Source of the DNA: Lathyrus oleraceus
Lineage: Eukaryota > Streptophyta > Magnoliopsida > Fabales > Fabaceae
Assembly: GCF_024323335.1 (NCBI RefSeq)
Contig: NC_066581.1
Location: 349,808,409-349,872,408 of the forward strand
Direction: 5' to 3'
DNA length: 64,000 nt
The position numbers and the translations under genes were made by a program. Position 1 is the first letter of the stretch. Each line of letters begins with the position of its first letter. Positions 10,874 to 22,646 of the stretch are shown piece by piece. The notes under the pieces were generated by a model. The model saw nothing but the letters and a program-made list of their open reading frames with translations, was not told the origin of the DNA and did not search any database.

Positions 10874-11108
10874 GTGGCGCCCGCCACGACGTCTGGTATA
10901 AGCGGGGAAAATTTATATATTTCACCATTTTTAACCCTTCAAACTTCCAAAACCCATTTTTTCCTCTTCCCAAAACTCCCTTGAACCCCATAAAAGCTCA
11001 TACATTTCTCATTTTCCCACCATACAATTTACCTTTCCAACTTCCATTTTAATTTTCATCCATCAATATCCATAAAAATCCCACCTTTTACCACACTATA
11101 TATATAAA
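10874..11108 (+). promoter_or_regulatory. Internal promoter of ORFb in element A
   Basis: TATATATATAAA at 11097-11108, 41 bp before the ORFb ATG (11149). Upstream, 10874-10887 is GTGGCGCCCGCCAC, the exact reverse complement of a motif in this element's own LTR (14064-14077). Between them the sequence is C-rich and AT-rich, as in plant promoters. Transcription of ORFb independent of the LTR is inferred. Confidence 0.6.
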
Positions 11109-11148
11109 CTCATTTTCATCTTCTTCAACACACTCAAAGAGCAAAATA

Positions 11149-12666
11149 ATGGAGTTCAACGGAAATATTCTTCGCGAAGGGAAACCTGGGGATAGGCAGA
11201 GAAGGATTATTGAAAGATTGCAAAATCGGGAAATTCTCCCGACGAGGTACGTGGATGATAACTGTCTTTATACTTTGGGTATCTACCATAGTGTTTTTCA
11301 TTTGTTAGATTTTTTAGGCTTGCACACTATCTTTTTAAACAGAGAGCCTACCTATGAGCGACTGACAGTCAAATTTTTAAGTTCTTTAATTTATATTGTC
11401 AATCCTAACACTGCTAGTACAGTTGGTACTGTTAAATTTCGAATGTTTGCTATTGAGTGTGAGTTTAGTACCAACGAACTAGCAGGTCTGTTAGGAATTC
11501 CTCATGGGGAAGGTGCTATTTGTGAGGCCCCTTTGGATTCAGATTGGTCGGTCGAGGTGTTTTCCTTCTAGCAGAGATTGTCTAATACTTCAATAAATTA
11601 TTTTGAAGGAATTCTTGCCTCGACCATCCATAACCCGACCATCAGAGTTTTTAGATATCTGTTGGCATGTACTATTTTTGGCTGGGAGAATCCAAATAAG
11701 GTTAATGCTCGGGAGCTTCTATTTTTACAAGGAAGCCTCACAAATAGGAGTATTAATTCGGTCCCATTTATGATTGCTCATATGGCTTTAACTCTTAATA
11801 AAGCGGGACCTATTGTTTTTGGAGGACTCATTACGTCTATTGCTCGGGCTCTTAACCTGAACAATGAGATAGCTACCTTAGCTCCCTTAGCTCCTCGCAC
11901 AATCAACCTTAAATTTCTGAGAGATATGAAATTGTGCCGAGTGAGAAAAGAGGGAGGTTATGTGCTTACGATTCATGGTATAACTATCCCATTTGTTGTC
12001 TTACCGTGCACTAGACGTACTGATGTACGTAATGAAAGGAACTGGACCTATGTTTTAGATGCTCCACCTGTTTTAGGTCCACTTCCTCCTAATGTTTCTG
12101 ATGAGGAGGGACACAACACTGATGAAGAGTTTGATCAGAGAGAGCAATCTCCCATACCTCATGTGTCCCCCCATCACCCTTCACCATCACACACTGCACC
12201 ATATTCTTCTTTTGCAGGTTCTGCTCCTGGATTCTATATTACTGAGGAGATGTGGCGCGACCACATGGCTAGAGAACAAAGGCGTGATGACCTAGTCTCT
12301 ACCATTCAACAACAATTGGCAGACAACATGAGTTTCATGCAAGAATCGCAGCGGAGGATAGATCGATCCTATACGACTGTTGCACAGACTCTACTTGCGA
12401 TCACAAACGAGCAATCCCGTCAGCGGAACTACCACCGTGAGCATTTTGCACTGATGGAGGCCACTCAGGGTTCCATTTTAGGCAACCTTCGAGAGGTGAG
12501 GACTGCTCAGGATTCCTTATCGGCTAGGATGGATCAGAGAGACCGTCGTCACAGCAGATCCCGTCGTCCACCTCAGGATGGAGAAGGAATCAGTGGCCAG
12601 CAGTGGTGTGACATGTTACTCCCCCCTTATCTTATTTCGAAACATTGGGGACAATGTTTGATTTAA
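11149..12666 (+). pseudogene. ORFb of element A (ATHILA ORF-1-like), one nonsense codon
   Basis: About 504 residues in one frame, broken only by TAG at 11569-11571. Begins MEFNGNILREGKPGDRQRRI. Family blocks: PTRYVDDNCLYTLGIY, LTVKFLSSLIYI, FAIECEFSTNELAGLLGIP, TIHNPTIRVFRYLLACTIFG, FGGLITSIARALNLN, NERNWTYVLDAPP. The C-terminal third is Pro/His-rich, then a long helix with Gln/Arg (QRRDDLVSTIQQQLADNMSF). No transmembrane segment or signal peptide, so an envelope role is unlikely. Closest relative here is ORFb of element B (45046-46377). Start chosen because it is the first ATG after the TATA box. Confidence 0.8.
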
Positions 12667-13710
12667 ATGTGGAAGGAGATTTTATCGCTTTCTATTTTCC
12701 TTTGCTGTTTTTAGTTAGATTGTTTATTTTTATTGCTTTTTAGTTGTTTACTTTGTTTTATTTTGCTTTTAGTTAGAGTGTTTTAGAAAATGCACGTGTC
12801 TGACGAGTCACCAGTATAGTGTATCTTTAGTACATCCTAATCTCCCCATTCCTTTAGCCCTACCAAATTTTTTTGCAAAAGAAAACGGTGTTATTCTGAA
12901 AGTTTTTTTAGCTTTAAAGACAGGTTTGAGTTAGGATATGGTGACTTGGGAGAACTTTTTGAAACATCAGTATCGTTTTAGCACCATAGACTTCATGAAT
13001 ATAGGAATCACTCCCGAAACCCCATATACCATGGCCTTAATCACCATTTCAGTATAGTCCTCAGTAGTTTATTCTAGCAGTCAGCTCCGCCCTACGCATC
13101 CTCTACGTAGGGGACCGATGAACATAAGTGAATGATCTGGTGAAATAAATAAAGAAAAAGGAAAATTCCGGGATAGGTGGCCCCCACAAGGTCATTTAAA
13201 CCAAAAAGTTGTAAAAATTTGCTGCAAAAGAAAAAGAAAAAGAACTCACCCGCTGTTAGTTGGTTCATAGGTATGTGGCACTGAACTCGGTAGGGCGGAT
13301 TATGATCCGATTCCCCACAACTTCATTTGGGTCACATAAAAGGGTTTACACAGATTTATGTGCCAGAAACCCCATGTTTAGGATCAGAACCGCTAACCGG
13401 TCACTCTGCTATGAAGCATGTACGGATAACGGGCTTAATGTGATTGCGCCTGAATGAAAAGGATCCAAAACGAGATGAAGAGGTAGGCCTAGGTATTGTG
13501 GGATAATATGGGTTGGTTAATATAGGAATGGAGTTTATGTCTATGTCTGCGGATAAGTGTCATCACGATACCCTTGATTCACTCAGTTAGTACCTATCAC
13601 TGCATCCCGACTTGAACTTAGAAGCCTTTCTAGCCCGAATCACTCGTTGACACCGGTTTTTCTTCTTCTTTGAGCTTTTAAGTGTTTTGCTTGAGGACAA
13701 GCAAGGGTTT
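12667..13710 (+). other. 3' UTR of element A with a conserved block
   Basis: No credible ORF. It includes the GGGGACAATGTTTGATTTAA phrase just upstream (about 12647-12666). A block at about 13040-13455 aligns by eye with the matching region of element B (about 44270-44680, minus strand), including GTAGTTTAT, CCGATGAA...AAGTGAATGAT, GAACT(C/T)GGTAGGGCGGA and GGGCTTAATGTGATT, although the flanking LTRs have diverged. This suggests a constrained RNA region. Confidence 0.65.
13293..13316 (+). other. Conserved RNA hairpin in the element A 3' UTR
   Basis: GGG, then stem CGGAT (13296-13300), loop TATG, stem ATCCG (13305-13309), a three-base bulge and CCCC. Element B has the same fold with CGGAC/TACG/GTCCG, so one pair changed from T-A to C-G with pairing kept. 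Confidence 0.55.
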
Positions 13711-13725
13711 AAGTGTGGGAGAATT
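13711..13725 (+). promoter_or_regulatory. Polypurine tract of element A
   Basis: AAGTGTGGGAGAATT directly before the LTR start TGATGACAC. The preceding TTGAGGACAAGCAA phrase is shared with the elements at 22632 and 43999. It primes plus-strand synthesis. Confidence 0.85.
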
Positions 13726-13925
13726 TGATGACACTGAAATTCACCGTATTTCCGACTCCGATTTCGCATGCATTTTAGTTGTTTTATTGTTATTTTGTTA
13801 TGTTATTACTATGTTTTTCTTTGTTTTCAGGTTTTCAGTCTAATCGGAGCCCCGATCGAGAAAAGGAGCGAAAATGAGCTAAAAAGCCTAAAAATCAGCA
13901 TTTTACACTTGTGGCTCCCACTGTG

Positions 13926-14077
13926 GCTGGCGCCATGGGTCCAGCCATGACGTGTCCTAGTTCAACTCCTCCTTAACTGCCACATCTCCCACGATCTCCA
14001 CTTGGACGCCACAATTTACTCCTATGGCCAGCGCCATGATGTTGTGGCGGGTGCCATGATGTTGTGGCGGGCGCCAC
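13926..14077. repeat. Palindromic motifs in U3 of element A
   Basis: CTGGCGCCATGG-type and GTGGCGGGTGCCA units, with the best copy GTGGCGGGCGCCAC at 14064-14077. They lie 70-220 bp upstream of the TATA box at 14148. The best copy is repeated, inverted, in the element's internal ORFb promoter. Confidence 0.7.
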
Positions 14078-14379
14078 AAGAACAATATGTTTCCCTCCCT
14101 TTTTCAAACTGAAGGGCATCCTTGTCATTTCCATTATTTTCCTTGCTTATAAATAGAGCCTTGATTTCATTTGTTTTTTCATCCAAACTTAGTTACAACT
14201 AGGCATATATCAGTATTGTGTAAAAGTGGTAATCGCTTCACATCGGAGTGTTGCCACACTGTGTAATCGAGTTTGGAGCACTTTGGAAGGAAGTTAATCC
14301 TGCCGCCATTTTTTATTTCTGTTACGCACTTTATTCGACCCTCCGATTGGATCAGGTTTTATTACTTTACCTTTGTCTA

Positions 14380-14715
14380 CTTTACTTTCCCGCACTCGCA
14401 CTTTACTTTATTTATTTCCCGCACTGCCTTTACTTTGTTTACTTTCCCACACTGCCTTTACTTTGTTTACTTTCCCGCACCGCCTTTACTTTATTTATTT
14501 TCCGCACTGCACTACTTTTATTTACTTCTTGCACCACACTACTTTTATTTATTTTCCGCACTCGCACTTTACTTTGTTTATTTCTCGCACCACATTACTT
14601 TTATTTATTTTCCGCACTCGCACTTTACTTTGTTTTACTTTCCTGCACCGCACTACTTTTATTTATTTTCCACACTCGCACTTTACTTTGTTTATTTCTC
14701 GCACCGAACTACTTT
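14380..14715. repeat. Minisatellite in the LTR, unit about 34 bp
   Basis: About ten imperfect units built on CTTTACTTTGTTTA plus CTTTCCCGCACTG, located downstream of the TATA box of the 3' LTR. Confidence 0.85.
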
Positions 14716-15654
14716 TATTTAAATTAAAATGCATCTTTACTTTACCATGTCTAGCTAAACCTATAAAGGTTAGAATGTAAGGATCGTAATTGAACCGATA
14801 ATCCGTACAATTGTTCGTAGAAACACTTAAGGGCTATTTTGACTTTCAACTTAAGTTTTCCCGCACTTAATTTCCGTTGGGTAAGATCGAAAGTCGTCTG
14901 ACGTCTATTTAAACTTAGTTGTTTTTAACTATTTCAAATACAGCAAAATCGCTTTGTTTAGTTCATTAGGAGTTTTTAACTTAAAAAGGAAAGTGATTTT
15001 AAAACTATTTTCGGACGCGTTTATAAGTTTAGAGTCTGGTTCGTGAGAACCTCTTTTGGTTAAGAAATCCAGGTCAAAATACTTTTCAACTTAGTCAAGA
15101 TACTATATTTCTTAAAAATAGGTTTACTACTCTAACGCAATGCGCGCCTTTTTATAAGTGACAATAAGAGGGTTTGATTAGGGAGTACAACTCGGTTCTA
15201 AATACGCGAAAGCGACAGTTCCCGTTAAATTGGTTCTTTTCAAAGTAGGAAACATTGCCCATAAGTAATTCTATTAGCAAGTACTTGGATTATTAATTGA
15301 TTATGTGAATTACATTCAAACCTGTCTTTATTAATTGTATTTAATTTAATACTTTATTTTTCATTGTGCACTCTTAAAAACCCTATTTCAATTACCTTAG
15401 ATAAACACCATAACAATAGATAACAATAGATTGACATTTGGTCTTTGTGGATTCGACAATCTTTTATATTACTCTGACGCGTTCGTACATTTGCGAAAAA
15501 CAACGCATCAGCTCGCACATGGGAATCTGAAGTGTTTGTTTGTATGCGTTATAATGGATAAAACATCACTCGTCTATAAAAAAATTTATAGTCACGCTAG
15601 AGAGGAAAATGATTTGATTGATTGAGATTGTTTTTAGGTGGACAAAAGATACTT

Positions 15655-15985
15655 GAGAAATGAAGCGTACGCCAACCACTCGTTTATTCAAGGAGAAAAA
15701 GGATGTGCAACCCACATTCCCTTTTCGTTCAAGTTTGGAAATTTAAAAATTATTGGCGGAAGAGGAATATTCGAAGCAGTGAGGCGTGCGCATCCCATTT
15801 GTTTATTCGAGAAGAAAAATTATGTGAACCCCTATTCCTTTTTCATCCAGGCTTGATTAAAGTGTTTTATTCGGAGGACGAATATTCGAGCAATGAAGTG
15901 TACGCCAATCACTCGTTTATTCGAGGAGCAAAAGGATGTGCATCCTCCATTCCCTTTTCAACCGATTTTATTGAGAAAAAGATTT
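15655..15985. repeat. Three imperfect tandem units of about 117 bp
   Basis: Phrases of the type AATGAAGCGTACGCCAACCA, CTCGTTTATTCGAGGAG and CCATTCCCTTTTC recur at about 15660, 15780 and 15893. No ORF is credible. It lies just outside the Athila LTR; host element not identified. Confidence 0.7.
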
Positions 15986-16079
15986 TCAACGCGTTTTTGG
16001 TTAAGTTTGGAAAAAAATACTTGATGTTGATCAAGTGTTTGATTTGTATTTGTTTGAAATTGATTTGATTGTGAAATGG

Positions 16080-18802
16080 TTTTGAAAATTAACTTAATGT
16101 TGATCAAGTGTCTTTGATTTTGAAAGATTAATTTTAATGGCCTTTTATTTTTAACTTGATTTTTGACTAACTAAATAATTAATAAAAATAAAATGGAATA
16201 AAACAATAATAATGAAATAATAATACAACAAAAGGAGGGTGCAAACATGCAAAAGGGTGGTGGTAAAGTAAAAACAAACATGGGCTTGGGCCAAAATAAA
16301 TATAAAAATACTAGAAAAGAAACAAATGGGGAAAATATGAAAACCAAGGGGAAGCATTAGCAAAACGCTTACGCCCTAAGAATTAGGAGGCCCTTCCGAT
16401 TGATAGGCCAAAGGGAGGGGCACACTGATCATTAACTCCCAAGTAACCATCCGATCATGATCATAATGGTTCATATTGCATCTCTTGGTCAAACAAGCGT
16501 GGCCATCAAATTGGCATACCTTGGAAGTCGACCTTAAATCTAATGGTGGAACACATGGGAATCCTGTACAAAATCCCTTCCAATTTTTCCAAGACAAGCC
16601 AAATGGCGCCTGACATGTGTAAATAGAATAAAAAACAAAAGGAAACTGGTGAATCTAAGGGTGGAGATTGATATGGAAATCTCAACACTCTTCTCTCACT
16701 CTCGCATTTTCTCTCAATCCTTCCCCAACTCATATAAAACAAAATCGTGAATCAATGCACAAGAATGCTAGAACATGATTCAATCACCAACGAATAACAC
16801 AACTAAGCACTTAGGATCAATTATAAAGCATTTAACAAGAAAAAAAAGAGAAATCGGAGGCTCAAAGTTCAAACCAAAACAAGATCGATCGAGCCTCAAT
16901 CTCAACCATTAAAGGGAAGCAATCATGGAATCACACTTAGAATCATCTTAGGATCATTTCTAGGTAATTAAACCATGTAAGACACGCATGAATCTAATTT
17001 CTGGAAAAATATCATGAAGGTTACGAAGAACAACAATAATACAAACCCTAATTTTGAAATTAAATGACAATGATTATGAATTGGAGCACACAAGCATGAG
17101 GGGAACACTCAACACCAATGTAGAAACAAAATCGTATCAAGAAATTGTAGAAAAAAAAGGAAAATATATATGACTGGAGTTAAACTCCGATGAAGAACAC
17201 TGCGAGATCTTGAGTTTTCCAATGAGAATTTCCTAAAATCGGGGAGCTCCAATCTTCCATGAAACATGTTTTCTTTGCTTCTTTCTACTTGTTTTCTCCT
17301 CCTTAACCTTTTTTTGGCATTCTTCTACTCCAATTCATATTGATTTCCTCCTAAAACTCCATTTGATTCGTGACTCTGCTTTGGATTTTCTCTAAAATCT
17401 TGTTTCAATGATGGATGCTAACAAGATACACTCAATGCAAGATTTGGAAGTTGTTCATAATCAAGAATAACTTCTCAAATTTGCAGAGTTACTCGAGCTA
17501 TTTTTGGTAAAAGAATGAAGCTATGGATTTAATATGAATTGTTATGCTCGAGGATAGAATTTTTGTGGTTGCTTATCTCAGTGACCAATGTTGGTTTATA
17601 TAGGTTGGTTTTAGGTTAAATTTAAGTGAGTGTGTGGGCTTTTGTAAGCATGTGAGTTCAAGATACTTGTGAAAGTTTTTTATCAAACTCTTGTGAGGTT
17701 TGAGTGAGGATAATCAAGTTTGTTATGAGCTGCAAATGTGAGTGATTCTTATGTGTTTTGGCCCGGATTTCATGGGAAGGAAGTTGCATACCATGTGCAA
17801 AATTTCCATGTGATTCATGTATATATGTCATGTAAACCATCATGAATGAATGAAAATGATTGATTCGTATCTTTTAATTGAGTTTTGATTTATTTCATTT
17901 TATTTTGGTTAAATTTGGGATGATGATAATGATGTACATGATGTATGCATAGCATTTTATGGTGATGATGGTGTATAACATGAACATGGTGATGCATCAT
18001 CAAATTGGTAATGGTGATGATGATGTAAAGAATGAATGTAAATTCCAATTCATTTTTCCTTGTTTTATTTTCTGATGATGGAATAAAATACATGATGAAT
18101 ATGATGATAATTATATGGTGTTGTAATTCCATGGGAGAATTCAAGATTGAGGCGATGAACATGATGATGTATGGTGATGATTATCCAAAATTGGCCATAA
18201 ATAAATTGTGAACATGTAACAAGTTATTCAAATATTCATTTAAATTCAAATTCACTTATCCTTGTTTATTGAATTTAAAAATGACATGGTGATGATGTAA
18301 ATGATTAATGTGATGTATGAATGACACGATGAAAAGGTAATCAAGAATGAAACCTAAACATGTCTCATGTGTAAGTTCACATTTATCTTTTGTCTTTTTT
18401 AGTTATTTTGACTATTAACTTGACTTTAAATATATGATGGACAATGTGTATGATGAATGATAAATAATGCAAGACACATGATGGATGAAAAATGAATAGA
18501 AATATATAAAAGGAATTAACATCTGTCTTTTACCTCAAGTCACTATTTTGTTGACTTTGCTTTGACTTTCTACAAGATGACTTTTAATGCAGGAAAACAA
18601 AAAATGGCTAAAGCAATTAACATGGCCAATGCATATGAAAAATGTATAATGAAAGTAAATTGTGATGAATGAGAATTCAACTTTGAGAAATCCAAAAGGT
18701 TGACTTTTAGTTGACTTATGATCTAAGGGAATACAATGCATGTGGTGATGCAAATGACTATATTACTTAGGAGAAAAATTTAGGGTATGAAATTGGGTCA
18801 CA
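16080..18802 (-). repeat. Ogre/Tat-like LTR, partial or solo
   Basis: On the minus strand it begins TGTGACCCAATTTCATACCC at 18802, like the TGTAAGACCCCAATTTTGACC start of the Ogre-type LTRs at 52462 and 62877. A TATATAAA on the minus strand near 17597 is a candidate promoter. TGATGATG-rich sequence fills 17900-18350. No PBS or polypurine tract was found beside it and the left limit is uncertain. Confidence 0.5.
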
Positions 18803-19015
18803 CTCTCAGGAACCTCCTTAGTCACCCTTTTATGGACCTCCTTGATCACCCCTCTAATGCACCTCCTTGGTCACCCTCTCATCCACATCACTAGACACCC
18901 TTTTCTTTACCTCTTTGGTCACCTTCTCCCGCACCTACTTGGTCAACCTCTCCTCTACCTCCTGGGTCATACTCTCTTGAATCTCTTTGGTCTCCCTCTC
19001 CTTTAACGCTCACCA
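18803..19015. repeat. Minisatellite of about 27-bp units
   Basis: About eight degenerate units of the type CACCTCCTTGGTCACCCTCT. On the minus strand it reads as a stop-broken repeat of KEVxERVT, possibly the relic of a coiled-coil tail of a transposon protein. No intact ORF. Confidence 0.7.
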
Positions 19016-20117
19016 GGATATGATACCCATTTCTTTTCCAGGTTATCATCTTCTAAGAATAAAAATATTTTACATTTACATCATAAAAATGGTATTAGTA
19101 TTAAATAGAAAAATTAATGATCATATATACTTGTAAAACAAATCAAGAAAGTTAAAATAAATACCTTAAGTTCGATCCATATACTCTTATTCAATTTAGA
19201 ATTAACTTCAATCTAATCATCTAATAAAATACTCACTTTGTTTCTACCAAGTAGTGTCGCATAAATCTTAAAATATGTAGCATGTTCACCATAACACTTA
19301 CCATTTTGTCAACAAGAATTGATCGACAACCTAATACTGATGTTGCAAGCTTGTGTCAACTTGGACATCATCGTGGCACTTCTAGATTTTATTTTACTTT
19401 TATTCTTGGTCTATGTGGTTGTATGAAAGGTGGTTATTGTAGAAGAGGTTTTGGTTGTAGGAGAGATGGTGGTTGTAGGAGAGGTGGTGGCTATGGGAGA
19501 GGTGATAGTTAAATCGCCCATCTCTGTAGAAACAACAATTGACAAAAAACATATTACTTCCGAAGAGCACTTCATATGTTTAACCTCGTAATTATTTTAC
19601 TTAAAATAATTTAAAAACAACACTAAAAAGGAAAACATATTTTATACAAAAAAAACCTACTTCCATTTTAATTAACATAATCAGAATAACATAATTCAAA
19701 CAATAAAAACTAACATTTCTAAGTTAAGTGCATGAATAAAGTGAATTAAGAGAGTTACATATTGAATATGTGACGAAGAAGATAAACAATGGTGGAGAAA
19801 GTTTCATTGATGTTTGGTTGTCTTTCCTTCGTTTCAAGCTATGTTTAAACTTTAATGGTATTATAATGTTGAAAGGAGAAAACATACGTTGATGTTGAAA
19901 ACTTATGTGTGTTGGAAGGGATGATATTTAGAAAACGATTATGGAATATGAATTTAGATGTTAGGGAATCTAGATGGAAATGATAAAGATGAATATCGCC
20001 GATGGTATATTTTTTGAAAAGACCTTTCGATTTCGAGTGAGAATGTAGATGAATAGAGTTGGAAACTAAATAAATAGTTCGAGACTATAGCTCTGGAAAT
20101 TACATGCAAAATATATT
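19016..20117. other. Unassigned AT-rich sequence
   Basis: No supported gene. A short Gly/Arg-rich frame at 19282-19512 comes from a GTTGTAGGAGAGGTGGTG-type simple repeat and is not credited. Confidence 0.5.
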
Positions 20118-20540
20118 TCCTCTCAATTGGACAAATCAACCAAGGGAATAAATAAACTTTAAATAAAATAAAAAAGAGAAAAATATATTTATAAATAGAT
20201 AACTAATATAAACTCTCGGTTGTCTAAGCCAACCGAGGGAATAGATTTATTTGAAATTAAAAAAAAAGTGAGGTGCCAATTTAAAAAAAATAGATAAATT
20301 TTAATTAGAAAAGAAAAGAAAAGCGCCTTCTAAAATTTAAATAGATACATTATAAGAAAAGTAAAAGTAAAAATTGCAAGAGTTAAGATTATAAGCGTGG
20401 TCCCTTCACCATATTTCCTCTTGGTTGGATGTAACAACCGAGGGAATAGGTAGTAAATTTTTTAATTAAAAAAAAATTAAGGTGCCTAGTGGAGTAATTG
20501 TACCTCGGTTTGTTAGAACACTAAGGTAAATGTTTATTAG
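20118..20540. repeat. Dispersed inverted repeats CTCGGTTG...CAACCGAG
   Basis: Four related hairpin units at about 20118, 20213, 20426 and 20508. The best is CTCGGTTG, seven bases, CCAACCGAGGG. Clustered short subterminal repeats of this kind are typical of CACTA transposon ends, but no CACTA terminus was found, so the assignment is tentative. Confidence 0.5.
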
Positions 20541-20736
20541 GAAATGTAATATTTGTAGTAACGATTGTGGTCAAATTGTGTGCAATATGTCGTAGTTCTG
20601 GTTTGTCTGATCATTTCCCTCTTTTAGTAGTCGCATATGAGATGAATTAGAGTCTTTAACCTTTATGTATGAAGAGTTTTTTCAGATTTGTTGGGATATA
20701 AATATTTTTTTCATTGTTAAGTGGTGATCGTTCAAT

Positions 20737-22150
20737 GTGTTTGGATTGGATGAGTTTGTTCTAAAGGAGAAGTTTGAGTTGTTAAAAGGAAACCTCGAGG
20801 AGTGGCATTCAAATCATGGAAAGAATATTGGATGGATACTAAAAGAGGTCAATGAAAGATTGATGATCTTTGATAAAAAGGAGGAGGTGGATGCACTTAG
20901 TGATTCAGAGAGGGAGGAAATTTGTTATGTTGCGGCTCAAGTTATTTTTCTCTTTAGATTGATTTGTAGTGTACAGTTTCAGAAGGCTCTCGTGTTATGA
21001 CTTAAAGATGGTATTGTGATTCTGAAAAAAAATCATGGTCTAATGGAAGATAGAAAAATAAATAATTTAATTATCAATTTAAATGTTAACAACGTTCAGG
21101 TGAAGGGTGTTATAGGTTTTAGTGAACTTGTTTTCAATAATTTTAAGAATTACTTTAAGTATTGATAATCTTCATTTAATATATTTCAGCCCTAATTATG
21201 CATACATGGTTGATACACCATTATGTGAATAGGAGGTAAGACAATTTGTCTAGGACTATGATAGTTTTAAAAGTATGGATCCTGACAAGATTAATTTTTT
21301 GTTTCTGAAAAGATTGATGGCTAGAAATTAAAGTAGATTTTATGAGATTTTGTTTGAGTCCTACTCAAATGGGAAGTTAGATAAAGGCTATAATTGAAAT
21401 TTTATCCTTTTAATTCCTAAAGTATCCAATCCTCAAAGAGTGATCGATTATAAAAATGTTTCCTTAGTAGGTTGCTTGTATAAAATTCTGGCTAAAGTTT
21501 TAGCGAACATGTTAAATATATTACTGATAAGTGATATATGAGTCTCAATCGACTTTTGTGAAAGGAGACAAATCCTAAATGATATATTATGGAGAATAAG
21601 GTGGTGAATGATGCAAAAAAGAAAAGAAAATGAGTTGATAATGTTGAAAGTGGATTTTAAAAATGCGTATGATTTAGTTGAATGGAAATGCTTTAACTTC
21701 AAAATGGCTAAAATCCATTTTTCAATTAAATGGAGGAAGTGGATCATGGAATGAATAAGTACTTCGACGATGTCAATGGTAGTCATATATGTGAGTTTTC
21801 CATCAGGAGTGCATTAAGGATACCTTTTATCTTTGTTTTTGTTCTTGATTACAGATGAAGGAATGAATGTTATATTAACTAAATAAATTGAAGCGGGTTT
21901 GTACAAGGGTTATTGTGTAGGAAAAGATTTGGTCTATCAGACTCAAGTCTCTTATATGCAACTTCCAGATGATATATTGTTAATTGGTGAGAAATGTTGG
22001 AAAAACATTTGAGTTATTAAGGCAAAACTCATCCTTTTTTAAGTTATTTCGGCATTGAAAAGTAAATTTCAAAGAGTATACTTCAGAGTTTAGTAAAAAT
22101 GAGGCTTGATTACATTAGAGTGCATATGGGTTGCTTTCTTCAGAAGCGTT
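20737..22150 (+). pseudogene. LINE (L1-type) reverse transcriptase remnant
   Basis: Fragments of a non-LTR retrotransposon ORF2 in shifting frames: LKEKFELLKGNLEEWHSNHG at the start; FKSMDPDKINFLFLKRLM; FILLIPKVSNPQRVIDYKN then VSLVGCLYKILAKVLANML; LKVDFKNAYDLVEWKCF; and LPDDILLIGEKC in place of the catalytic YADD block. At least six stops or frameshifts. Old and dead. No 5' end, poly(A) tail or target duplication recognised. Confidence 0.75.
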
Positions 22151-22159
22151 GACTGGTGT

Positions 22160-22620
22160 ATCTAGAGTTTGACTTTAAGTTCGTAACTTCTTCATATTAT
22201 CACTTTGGTTCAGATTCAGATGATGTCCAAAGTCCAGAGTTTTTCTATCCAAAATCTCTTTTTGTCCAAAGTCCAAAGTCTGTGTTGCTCAACTTTGATC
22301 AGCGTATGTCTTGTTCAGATTCTGCTTTATTCAGGATCTGACTTGTTTCGATTCTTCTCTATTTAGGATTTGACTTGTCCAAATTTTGCTTTACTCAACT
22401 TTAAGCTTGTTCAGCATTTGCTTGATTCAGGTTTTGGCTTGTTCAGATTCTGCATACTCAACAAACTATTAGAGTACAAAATTGTTCTTTATACATTGTT
22501 ATCATTAAGGATAATAGATGTAGAACCAAACTATTCCAACAATATGTTTTCTTAAGTCCTTTTCTTGCTATATTGTTGCATTTTACATGCTTTTATGCAC
22601 AAGAAAGTTGCATGAGGACA
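22160..22620. repeat. Degenerate TTGTTCAGATTCTGCTTTA-type repeats
   Basis: Loosely repeated 20-35 bp phrases (TTCAGATTCTGC, TTCAGGATCTGACTTGT). It lies between the LINE remnant and an Athila polypurine tract; no post-pol ORF survives here. Confidence 0.5.
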
Positions 22621-22631
22621 AGCAACGGTTT

Positions 22632-22646
22632 AAGTGTGGGGGAGTT
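22632..22646 (+). promoter_or_regulatory. Polypurine tract of a third Athila-like element
   Basis: AAGTGTGGGGGAGTT preceded by GAGGACAAGCAACGGTTT and followed by TGATAACAC, as in element A. Confidence 0.8.

Larger units (their letters stand above)
13726..15510 (+). repeat. 3' LTR of Athila-like element A
   Basis: Starts TGATGACACTG and ends CAACGCATCA (TGATG/CATCA ends), 1785 bp. U3 holds the GGCGCC-type palindromes at 13926-14077, followed by TATAAATA at 14148-14155. R/U5 holds a minisatellite (14380-14715). The long Phe/Tyr/Leu-rich ORFs in the minisatellite are artefacts. Confidence 0.85.

Noticed and set aside
14248..14780. Three overlapping Phe/Leu/Tyr-rich ORFs resembling membrane proteins
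   Set aside because: They translate the LTR minisatellite in all three frames.
19282..19512. Gly/Arg-rich small protein
   Set aside because: Encoded by a short simple repeat in degenerate sequence.
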